Positions 57,633 through 64,000 of a stretch of 64,000 nt of DNA are shown one piece after another. This DNA is from Ralstonia sp. RRA (GTDB lineage: Bacteria > Pseudomonadota > Gammaproteobacteria > Burkholderiales > Burkholderiaceae), in NCBI RefSeq assembly GCF_037023145.1, contig NZ_CP146092.1:1302001-1366000 (forward strand), in the 5' to 3' direction. A program made the translations under genes and the position numbers. The notes below the pieces were generated by a model. The model saw nothing but the letters and a program-made list of their open reading frames with translations, ran no database searches and was not told the DNA's origin. Position 1 is the first letter of the stretch. The number at the start of each line of letters is the position of its first letter.

Positions 57633-58769
57633 TCAAGCGACGGACGCGGCAGGCTCCGGCTCGCGGGCACCGGTGTTGGCGCTGGCGGCCTTGGCTTCCA
57701 ATTCGCGCACCAGCGGCAGCACCTTGCGGCCGAAGTACTCGACTTCCTCAATGAAGTGGAGGAAGCCCGCGAGCACCAGATCCACGCCAATCGACTTCAG
57801 GTGGACGATGCGCTCGGCAATCTGCTGGGGCGTCCCGATCAGGTTGGTGCGGAAGCCATCGTTGTACTGGACCAGGTCTTCGAAGGTGGATTTGGCCCAG
57901 TTGCCTTCACCTTCGGGTGAGGCCTTGCCAGCCTGTTTCACCGCATCGCCAAAGGCGTGCACAGCTTCTACGTGGGCGTGCTTGATGATGTCGTCCAGCA
58001 CGGCCTTGGCTTCTTCTTCGGTGTCGCGCGCGATGATGAAGGCGTTCACCCCGATGCGGACCTTGTGGCCGTTCGCGCGGGCCTTCTCCTGGATGTCGTC
58101 GATCTGCGCTTTGATGCCCTCGGGCGTGTTGCCGTTGGTGAAGTACCAGTCCGACACGCTAGCCGCGTTGTCGCGCGCAGCGCGCGAGCTGCCGCCCTGG
58201 AAGATTTCCGGATGCGGTTTCTGCAGCGGTTTGGGGCTCAGGGTGTAGTCGTTGATGCGGTAGAAGTCGCCCTTGAAGGTGAACTTGTCCTGCGTCCAGA
58301 TGCCCTTGAGCACGCGGATGAATTCGTTGGAGCGGCGATAGCGCTCGTCGTGCTCCAACCATGGTTCGCCCAGCGCCTGGAACTCGCCCTTGAACCAGCC
58401 GCTGACCACGTTGATGGCGATGCGGCCGTTGGAGATGTGGTCGATGGTCGCCAGTTGCTTGGCCACCACCGCCGGATGCCACGGCCCCGGCAGGATGGCC
58501 GCCAGCACCTTGAGCTTGGTGGTGGCGTGCAGGATGGCCTGGCTGAACGACACGGATTCGTGCTGGTGCTCGGCGCCGTAGCCGGCGGTAAAGCGGATCT
58601 GGCTGAGTGCGTAGTCAAAACCGGCGTTCTCAGCCGTCTGCGCGAGCTTCTGGTTGTATTCGAGGCTCCAGTCGGTGCGCTGCTGGATGGTGCTGACCAC
58701 CAGCCCACCGCTGACATTCGGAACCCAATAGGCAAACTTGATACCGGCGCTGGAAGAAGATTGGCTCAT
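57633..58769 (-). CDS. sfnG: Dimethyl sulfone monooxygenase SfnG (FMNH2-dependent)
   Basis: 378 residues of the LLM two-component monooxygenases, closest to SfnG, which converts dimethyl sulfone to methanesulfinate using FMNH2 and O2. Blocks seen: 'KFAYWVPNVSGGLVVSTI', 'AENAGFDYALSQIRFTAGYG', 'HESVSFSQAILHATTKLKVLAAILPGPWHPAV' (in parts), 'RIAINVVSGWFKGEF', 'HPEIFQGGSSRAARDNAASV' and 'VNAFIIARDTEEEAKAVL'. The MsuE-type flavin reductase is just upstream (45-bp gap), the natural electron supply. The adjacent Liv-type importer and SfnB-like genes complete the set. Confidence 0.92.
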   Translation of the reverse strand: MSQSSSSAGIKFAYWVPNVSGGLVVSTIQQRTDWSLEYNQKLAQTAENAGFDYALSQIRFTAGYGAEHQHESVSFSQAILHATTKLKVLAAILPGPWHPAVVAKQLATIDHISNGRIAINVVSGWFKGEFQALGEPWLEHDERYRRSNEFIRVLKGIWTQDKFTFKGDFYRINDYTLSPKPLQKPHPEIFQGGSSRAARDNAASVSDWYFTNGNTPEGIKAQIDDIQEKARANGHKVRIGVNAFIIARDTEEEAKAVLDDIIKHAHVEAVHAFGDAVKQAGKASPEGEGNWAKSTFEDLVQYNDGFRTNLIGTPQQIAERIVHLKSIGVDLVLAGFLHFIEEVEYFGRKVLPLVRELEAKAASANTGAREPEPAASVA

Positions 58770-58814
58770 CGCAATGGTCCTGTGCTGGAGGGGAACGGAA
58801 CTGCGCAGGCCGCT

Positions 58815-59396
58815 TCAGGCAGCTTGCGCGATGGGAGTGGCGCGCACTTCATCGGCGCGCGGAGCAGTCAGCAGGGGCAGCGCACGCGCGGCAGCCAGTG
58901 CAATGCGCTCGCGTAGCGCGTTGCTGGAGATCTCGTAGCCGCTGAAATCCTGCTCCGATGCGTACACGCCCAGTGGCAGCGTGCGGGCCTGGAAGAAGCT
59001 GAAGAGGGGGCGCAACTGGTGGTCGATCACCAGCGCGTGACGGTCGCTGCCACCGGTAGCGGCCAGCAGCACGGGCACATCAATCAGGGCTTCGTGGTGG
59101 ACGAGGTCGAAGAGATGCTTGAACAGCCCGGTGTAGGAGCCGCGATACACGGGGCTCGCCACCACCAGCACGTCGGCCGATTCGATGGCCGCCAACTCCG
59201 CCTGCACCGTGCTCGGCAACTGGTCGCGATACGACACACCGCCGATGGCAGGAGCGAGGTCTTCAAGTTTGATCAGGTGAGCATCAATCGGCACAACCTC
59301 GGCCAGCGCTGCCAGCAACTGTTCAATCAGTACGAGCGTCCGCGAGGGGCTCTGCACGCTCCCCGAGACAGCGACAACCTTGACCTTGCGACTCAT
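58815..59396 (-). CDS. msuE: NADPH-dependent FMN reductase MsuE
   Basis: 193 residues with the flavodoxin-like fold of NAD(P)H:FMN reductases. 'VVAVSGSVQSPSRTLVLIEQLL' (the FMN phosphate loop), 'VVASPVYRGSYTGLFKHLFDLV' and 'VLLAATGGSDRHALVIDHQLRPLFSFF' (in parts) match MsuE/SsuE-type reductases. It supplies FMNH2 to SfnG and probably to other LLM oxygenases. The ATG at 59396 follows an AGAGG ribosome site at 59408-59412 (minus strand); it is the first gene of the ten-gene operon, so its upstream region should hold the main promoter. No clear -24/-12 sigma-54 promoter was recognised. Confidence 0.9.
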   Translation of the reverse strand: MSRKVKVVAVSGSVQSPSRTLVLIEQLLAALAEVVPIDAHLIKLEDLAPAIGGVSYRDQLPSTVQAELAAIESADVLVVASPVYRGSYTGLFKHLFDLVHHEALIDVPVLLAATGGSDRHALVIDHQLRPLFSFFQARTLPLGVYASEQDFSGYEISSNALRERIALAAARALPLLTAPRADEVRATPIAQAA

Positions 59397-60038
59397 CTTG
59401 AACACCTCTGCACTTGTGCAACCAACGGAATGACATGCATGCGTGAGCGCAGCCAGCCTCAACATATGTCTCAAGGCGTGTCCTGCGCTTGCAAATCATT
59501 CTGCTGTGCACCATGCGGGGCGGCATACGTAGAAATCGGAGCATCTATATTTCGCCGCCACCGTTGGTCGCTAAGTGGTTGAGCGATAAAGAGAATTGAA
59601 CTCAGTGTTCGATGTTGCGCAGGCGCAATGGCCTGTTTTCATATGAAAAGAAGGTTTCCGGATGCTGGAAAGCGAGCAATCTGCTGGTGAGTTGCGTGCC
59701 AAGCATCACGGTAGAACCCATGGCCTGCGAGGAGGCCAGCGCATTGGAAGTGCGATTGGCGAGGCGATACGATCAACGCGTCAACAAAGAGGAACGCTAG
59801 TCAGCTGTGGGCTCGAGCGAAGCAAACTCGAGCAGTGGTTCCGCACGCCCTGGATGTGTAGCCGAGATGTGAACAGAGTTGCCTCATGAAAGTGAATCGA
59901 TTTGCTTCCGTTCGCCACCGTCGCTTGGCCACCGCCTTCCATTTTATTTAACATAAGATACATTATGCGGATAATTCAGAGGGAACCAAGCACTAAAGTC
60001 TGGTTCCCACCACAAGGTCACGTCATACACACTCAACG
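59397..60038. other. 642-bp control region between msuE and the MscS gene
   Basis: No gene was recognised. It must contain the promoter of the sulfone operon (minus) and of the MscS gene (plus). The part from about 59890 to 60000 is AT-rich ('TTTTATTTAACATAAGATACATTATGCGG'), fitting a promoter of the plus-strand gene. Short open frames at 59612-59963 have no recognisable features. Confidence 0.45.
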
Positions 60039-60926
60039 ATGGAAAACCTTCACGCCTACCTTGATCCCATCCTTTGGGGCACCTTCAGCCATTTCGCGAT
60101 CAGCCTGTGTACTGCGCTGCTGATTCTCCTCAGTGGCTGGTGGCTGTCCAAACTCATTGGCCGTTGGCTGAACCGGCTGATGAGCCGCCAGGCCAAGCTT
60201 GATGCCACGCTTACGCCCATCCTTTGCGACATCAGCGTCTGGGGCATCCGCATTCTGGCCGTCATCGGGGCGTTGTCTCGACTGGGCATTGAAACGACCA
60301 GCATCATTGCCGTGTTGGGTGCCGCTGGTCTTGCCATCGGCCTGGCTTTGCAGGGCACGCTCCAGAACATTGCGGCCGGCATCATGCTGCTGGCGCTGCG
60401 CCCGTTCCGGGTGGGTGACTATGTTGAGGGTGGCGGTGGGCAGGTTGCGGGCACGGTCGAGGAAGTCGGCCTGTTCATGACGCGTCTGGCCAAGCCGGAT
60501 GGCATTTGCGAATACGTGCCGAACAGCGCGCTGTGGAGCAACTCGGTGCGCAACTACACGCGCAACCCGACGCGCCGACTGGACCTGGAAACCGAGGTGT
60601 CGCTGCACGACGACATTGCAGGCGCGATCGAGGCACTCAAGGCGTTGGCCGCCAGCGAGCCGCTGGTGTTGCCGGATCCCGCCCCGATGGCGATGGTCAT
60701 GCGCTTTGACGACAGCGTGGCGGTGCTGAACTTGCGTGTCTGGGCCAAGACGGAGCACTTCTGGGACATGCGCTGGAAGCTGGCGCAGCAAGTTCGCACG
60801 ACGCTCAAGGACGCGCGCTGCACCCTGCCCGTCCGCATGCGCGAGCTGCATATCGTGCATGACGCAACGCAAGACGCCGGCAATATGGCCACACCGCGCG
60901 GCGGTGAGGCCTTGGCGCAGCGATAA
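60039..60926 (+). CDS. Small-conductance mechanosensitive channel MscS family protein
   Basis: Inner-membrane channel of 295 residues, close to E. coli MscS (286). Three membrane helices are predicted; the pore helix TM3 is seen as 'GAAGLAIGLALQGTLQNIAAGIMLL' (Gly/Ala packing motif), followed by the beta domain 'RPFRVGDYVEGGGGQVAGTVEEVGLFMTRL' (in parts) and 'YVPNSALWSNSVRNYTRNPTRR'. It releases solutes upon hypo-osmotic shock. Monocistronic; a possible promoter lies in the AT-rich region upstream. Confidence 0.93.
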   Translation: MENLHAYLDPILWGTFSHFAISLCTALLILLSGWWLSKLIGRWLNRLMSRQAKLDATLTPILCDISVWGIRILAVIGALSRLGIETTSIIAVLGAAGLAIGLALQGTLQNIAAGIMLLALRPFRVGDYVEGGGGQVAGTVEEVGLFMTRLAKPDGICEYVPNSALWSNSVRNYTRNPTRRLDLETEVSLHDDIAGAIEALKALAASEPLVLPDPAPMAMVMRFDDSVAVLNLRVWAKTEHFWDMRWKLAQQVRTTLKDARCTLPVRMRELHIVHDATQDAGNMATPRGGEALAQR

Positions 60927-61041
60927 GCCGCTGCGTTACGGGAATGCCTGGAGTGTGCCAACGCGCAACACTTTTCCTGTGCATTCCCGACCGCATTGCC
61001 TAGACTCACTTTCCAGGTATTCACCCTACGAGTAACGCATC

Positions 61042-61926
61042 ATGTGTCGCTGGCTGGCCTACTCTGGCAACCCCATTCAGATGGAGACGGTGCTGTTTCG
61101 ACCGACGCATTCGCTAATCGACCAGAGCCTGCGATCTCGTCTGGGACACACCACGACCAACGGTGACGGCTTTGGCATCGGTTGGTACGGTAATCATTCT
61201 GAGGTGCCTTTCCGGTATCGCTGCCTGCACCCCGCCTGGAACGATACGAACCTGCGTGAGGCTGCCCGGGCGATTCGATCGCCGTTGTTTATCGCGCACG
61301 TTCGTGCGGCCACGGACACCCCCACGCAGGAAACCAACTGTCACCCATTCCGATATGGCCGATGGCTGTTTGCCCACAACGGGCTGATCCGCGAATATCC
61401 GACGCTGCGGCGTGACCTGATGATGGAGGTCGCGCCAGAGCTGTTTCGCTGGATCGAGGGGTCGACGGATTCCGAGGTCATGTTCTTCCTCGCGCTCACG
61501 TTCGGGCTGCAGCGGGAGCCGCGCGGCGCCTTGGAGCAGATGGTGGGACTGATCGAGCACGTCGGCCACCGGCATGGTGTTGAACACCCGCTGAACATGA
61601 CGGTCTGCGTGACCGACGGTGAACAGATCATCGCGGCACGCTATTCCAGCGAGCGGGATTCGCGATCCCTCTTCCACAGCACATCCTTCCGGCATCTGCA
61701 CGAGCTTTATCCGGACAATTCCCGGATCACGGACGCGGGCGACGATGCCGTACTTGTGCTGTCCGAACCGTTGATCGACCTGGCCGACGCCTGGGAGGAA
61801 ATTCCGGAAGAGACGCTTGTCTTCGTCAAGGGTGGTGTTGTGGAGCACCACCGGTTCACCCCCCGACTGCCCGTATCGGAAGTGTCGGGCAAGCAACAAT
61901 CCTCCTACGGGCTTGCTGCCGGCTGA
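61042..61926 (+). CDS. Class II glutamine amidotransferase (YafJ/EgtC-like)
   Basis: 294 residues. The N-terminal nucleophile Cys2 follows the start ATG directly (MCRWLAYSG), as in class II amidotransferases where Met is removed. Other family motifs: 'HTTTNGDGFGIGWYG', 'SPLFIAHVRAATDTPTQETNCHPF', 'WLFAHNGLI' and 'GSTDSEVMFFLALTF'. It resembles YafJ-type stand-alone glutaminase domains; the acceptor substrate is not known. It ends at 61926, followed by a strong terminator. Confidence 0.9.
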   Translation: MCRWLAYSGNPIQMETVLFRPTHSLIDQSLRSRLGHTTTNGDGFGIGWYGNHSEVPFRYRCLHPAWNDTNLREAARAIRSPLFIAHVRAATDTPTQETNCHPFRYGRWLFAHNGLIREYPTLRRDLMMEVAPELFRWIEGSTDSEVMFFLALTFGLQREPRGALEQMVGLIEHVGHRHGVEHPLNMTVCVTDGEQIIAARYSSERDSRSLFHSTSFRHLHELYPDNSRITDAGDDAVLVLSEPLIDLADAWEEIPEETLVFVKGGVVEHHRFTPRLPVSEVSGKQQSSYGLAAG

Positions 61927-61964
61927 TCGGCCGCGCTTCGCCCGCTATCTCCCCTTTCCCACTG

Positions 61965-61996
61965 AAGGCTCCTGACAAAACGTTGTCAGGAGCCTT
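61965..61996. terminator. Hairpin terminator after the amidotransferase gene
   Basis: AAGGCTCCTGACA and TGTCAGGAGCCTT form a 13-bp perfect stem with a 6-nt loop, 39 bp after the stop codon. The symmetrical A/T-ended stem could work on either strand, but a long T-run is missing. Confidence 0.7.
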
Positions 61997-62142
61997 GCGT
62001 TACCCTCCCGCCCGCGACTCGTAACGTAAATAAACCGATTCTTAGGAATCCGCTACAGTTTACGGCCCGAATTCTGTTTGCCGACCGGCGCCAGTTTGGC
62101 TAGCCGTCTGGCATTCCTCACGTTTTCCAAGGACCACCCCTC

Positions 62143-64000
62143 ATGTCTTCCGGTGTCATTCGCCTGCGCGGAGCCCGTCAGCACAATCTTAAGAACCTCG
62201 ATCTGGACCTGCGCACGGGCGAGATGACCGTGGTGACCGGTCCGTCCGGTTCTGGCAAGTCGAGCCTGGTATTCGACACCCTCTATGCCGAGGGCCAGCG
62301 CCGCTACGTTGAGACATTCAGCGCCTACGCCCGCCAGTTCCTGGACCGCATGGACCGCCCGCAGGTCGACCATGTGGAGGGTGTGCCGCCCGCTATCGCC
62401 ATCGACCAGACCAACCCGGTGCGCAGCTCGCGCTCCACGGTCGGCACGATGACGGAGCTGAACGACCACCTCAAGCTGCTGTTTGCGCGCGCCGCGCAGT
62501 TGTTTGACCGCGATACCGCCCTGCCGGTGCGCCACGACACGCCGGAGACCATCTACAACGAACTGCTGGCGCGTACGCGCGAGGCAGATCCGCGCCTGGT
62601 GGTGACCTTTCCGGTGGAGCTGCCGGCCAATACGAGCGCGGAAGAAGTCGCGCAGTGGCTGTCCGTCAGCGGCTATACGCGCGTGCAGGCTGAACGCGTG
62701 AGCGGCGAGCGCAAGTTGCTCGACGTGGTGGCCGACCGCTTCCGCCTGCAGGGCACCGAGCGTGTCCGTGCGCTGGAAGCCATCGAGTCGTCGCTCAAGC
62801 GCGGCGGCGGTCGCGTCAATGTGTACGTGCTGCCCGCAGACGAGGCTGCCGAGCCTGAAATCTGGCGCTTCTCCACCGGCCTGCACTGCCCGGAAAGCGA
62901 TCTGCGCTATGCCGATCCGCAACCCGCGCTGTTCTCGTTCAATTCCGCCTATGGCGCGTGCGATGCCTGCCGTGGCTTTGGCCGCGTGATCGGCGTCGAC
63001 CTCGGCCTGGTGATTCCGGACGAGCGCAAGACACTGCGTGAAGGCGCCATCAAGCCGATGCAGACCCCGGCCTGGAAGGAATGCCAGGACGACCTGATGC
63101 GCTATTCGGCGGCGGCCGGCATCCCGCGCGATACGCCTTGGGCGGAGCTGACCGAAGCCCAGCGCAACTGGGTCGTCAACGGCGACCCGGCCTTCAAGCG
63201 CGGCGGCTGGAACAAGCAGTGGTATGGCGTGCGCCGCTTCTTCGATTACCTGGAGTCGAAAGCGTACAAGATGCACATCCGCGTGCTGCTGTCGAAGTAC
63301 CGCAGCTATACGACGTGCGAGACCTGCGGCGGTGCGCGCCTGAAAACCGAATCCATGCAATGGCGCCTGGGCAGCAAGGAAAACGCCGACGCCGTGCTCG
63401 CACCCGAACACCGCTTCATGCCCCGCGGCGTGAAATGGAGCCGTGCCCAGCTTGAAGCCCTGCCCGGCCTGACCGTGCACGACGTGATGCTGCTGCCCAT
63501 CGAGCGCATCCGCCGTTTCTTCGATGCACTGACGTTGCCTTCCTCGCTGCTCGACGATGCGCTCAAGCTGTTGCTGGACGAGGTGCGCACGCGCCTGGCG
63601 TATCTGTGCGACGTGGGGATTGGCTACCTGACGCTGGACCGCCAGAGCCGCACGCTGTCTGGCGGTGAGGTCCAGCGGATCAACCTGACCACCGCGCTGG
63701 GCACCTCGCTCGTCAATACGCTGTTCGTGCTGGATGAGCCGAGTATCGGTCTGCACCCACGCGATCTGGATCGCATTGTTGAAGCCATGCAACGCCTGCG
63801 CGATGCCGGCAACACGCTCGTGGTGGTGGAACACGACCCTTCCGTCATGCTCGCCGCCGATCGCCTCATCGACATGGGCCCCGGCCCCGGCGAGCGTGGC
63901 GGCACCATCGTTTTCGACGGCACACCGGCGGCCATCCGCAAGGCAGATACGCTCACCGGCGCTTATCTGTCCGGCCAGCGCCGCGTGGCCAATGCGACTG
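62143..64000 (+). CDS. uvrA: UvrA-like excinuclease ATPase (5' part, runs off the window)
   Basis: The first 619 codons are visible and open to the right edge. Walker A GPSGSGKSS (33-41), 'YAEGQRRYVETFSAYARQFLDRM', signature LSGGEVQR (505-512) and Walker B region VLDEPSIGLHPRD are those of UvrA ATPase domain I. The UvrB-interacting/insertion region is present in outline. The first zinc-finger module reads C249-P-E-S252 ... C273-D-A-C276: three Cys and one Ser at the spacing of the E. coli C4 finger (253, 256, 277, 280). 'PVRSSRSTVGTMTELNDHLKLLF' also differs from classical UvrA. In related Burkholderiaceae a very long, tandem UvrA variant exists; this could be its first half. Confidence 0.9.
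   Translation, partial: MSSGVIRLRGARQHNLKNLDLDLRTGEMTVVTGPSGSGKSSLVFDTLYAEGQRRYVETFSAYARQFLDRMDRPQVDHVEGVPPAIAIDQTNPVRSSRSTVGTMTELNDHLKLLFARAAQLFDRDTALPVRHDTPETIYNELLARTREADPRLVVTFPVELPANTSAEEVAQWLSVSGYTRVQAERVSGERKLLDVVADRFRLQGTERVRALEAIESSLKRGGGRVNVYVLPADEAAEPEIWRFSTGLHCPESDLRYADPQPALFSFNSAYGACDACRGFGRVIGVDLGLVIPDERKTLREGAIKPMQTPAWKECQDDLMRYSAAAGIPRDTPWAELTEAQRNWVVNGDPAFKRGGWNKQWYGVRRFFDYLESKAYKMHIRVLLSKYRSYTTCETCGGARLKTESMQWRLGSKENADAVLAPEHRFMPRGVKWSRAQLEALPGLTVHDVMLLPIERIRRFFDALTLPSSLLDDALKLLLDEVRTRLAYLCDVGIGYLTLDRQSRTLSGGEVQRINLTTALGTSLVNTLFVLDEPSIGLHPRDLDRIVEAMQRLRDAGNTLVVVEHDPSVMLAADRLIDMGPGPGERGGTIVFDGTPAAIRKADTLTGAYLSGQRRVANAT

Noticed and set aside
59403..59420. GG-N10-GC sigma-54-like element before msuE
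   Set aside because: It is too close to the start codon and the -12 half is a poor match, so it is not claimed as the operon promoter.
59612..59889. Short open frames between msuE and the MscS gene
   Set aside because: They lack a ribosome site or recognisable motif and overlap one another in different frames.
62030..62070. Possible LexA (SOS) box before the UvrA-like gene
   Set aside because: ACAG is present but there is no CTGT at the required 8-nt distance.
62053..63834. 593-codon open frame on the minus strand
   Set aside because: It is antisense to the UvrA-like gene, whose ATPase motifs are unambiguous.

Overview
The window is chromosomal DNA from a high-GC betaproteobacterium, most likely a Ralstonia species. 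The evidence is a complete 16S-tRNA-Ile-tRNA-Ala-23S-5S operon with a Burkholderiaceae/Ralstonia-type 16S, a bo3 (Cyo) quinol oxidase, a metal-type RND pump and several sulfur-acquisition genes. No species name is claimed. No phage, IS element, CRISPR array or replication origin was recognised.

Layout. 1-1.5 kb: a HAMP-domain membrane sensor (cut by the left edge) divergent from a LuxR-type response regulator. 1.7-7.8 kb: a CusA/CzcA-type RND efflux system, with pump and adaptor on the minus strand and a NodT-type outer-membrane factor divergent, around a perfect palindrome. 8.0-10.5 kb: a HEAT-repeat protein and a DyP peroxidase. 11.1-15.1 kb: flgE, flgG and flgK alone, without the genes that normally lie between and after them. 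15.2-20.1 kb: panB, an AraC regulator, queH and metE with a MetR-type box. 20.2-26.1 kb: the rrn operon with two promoters, processing stems and a terminator. 26.1-29.7 kb: an M20 amidohydrolase remnant, an EF-hand protein, DAHP synthase and a MocR-type regulator. 29.9-33.9 kb: cyoABCD.

34.2-59.4 kb is dominated by sulfur acquisition. The plus strand carries an SsuABC/Tau-like importer with an extra family-3 binding protein, then a monooxygenase trio (NtaA/DszA-type, DszC/SfnB-type, NtaA/DszA-type), a desaturase broken by a 13-bp tandem duplication, and a PhnD-like binding protein. A minus-strand metQ-metN-metI importer sits between them. After gtrA and a soluble receptor-like protein comes a compact ten-gene minus-strand operon: msuE, sfnG, four genes of a branched-chain-type ABC importer, an SfnB-like flavoprotein, the second ATPase, another SfnB-like flavoprotein and an SfnR-like sigma-54 activator. 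I infer uptake and oxidative desulfurisation of sulfones/sulfonates, with MsuE supplying FMNH2 to SfnG and probably to the other flavin monooxygenases.

60.0-64 kb: an MscS channel, a class II glutamine amidotransferase, a terminator hairpin and the first 619 codons of a UvrA-like protein whose first zinc finger lacks one cysteine.

The best leads are the sulfone operon with its own Liv-type importer and a GAFAGA (not GAFTGA) activator, the 13-bp duplication in the desaturase, the C11 tract before the SfnB/DszC-like gene, a MetN without its methionine-sensing domain, and the isolated flgE-flgG-flgK set.
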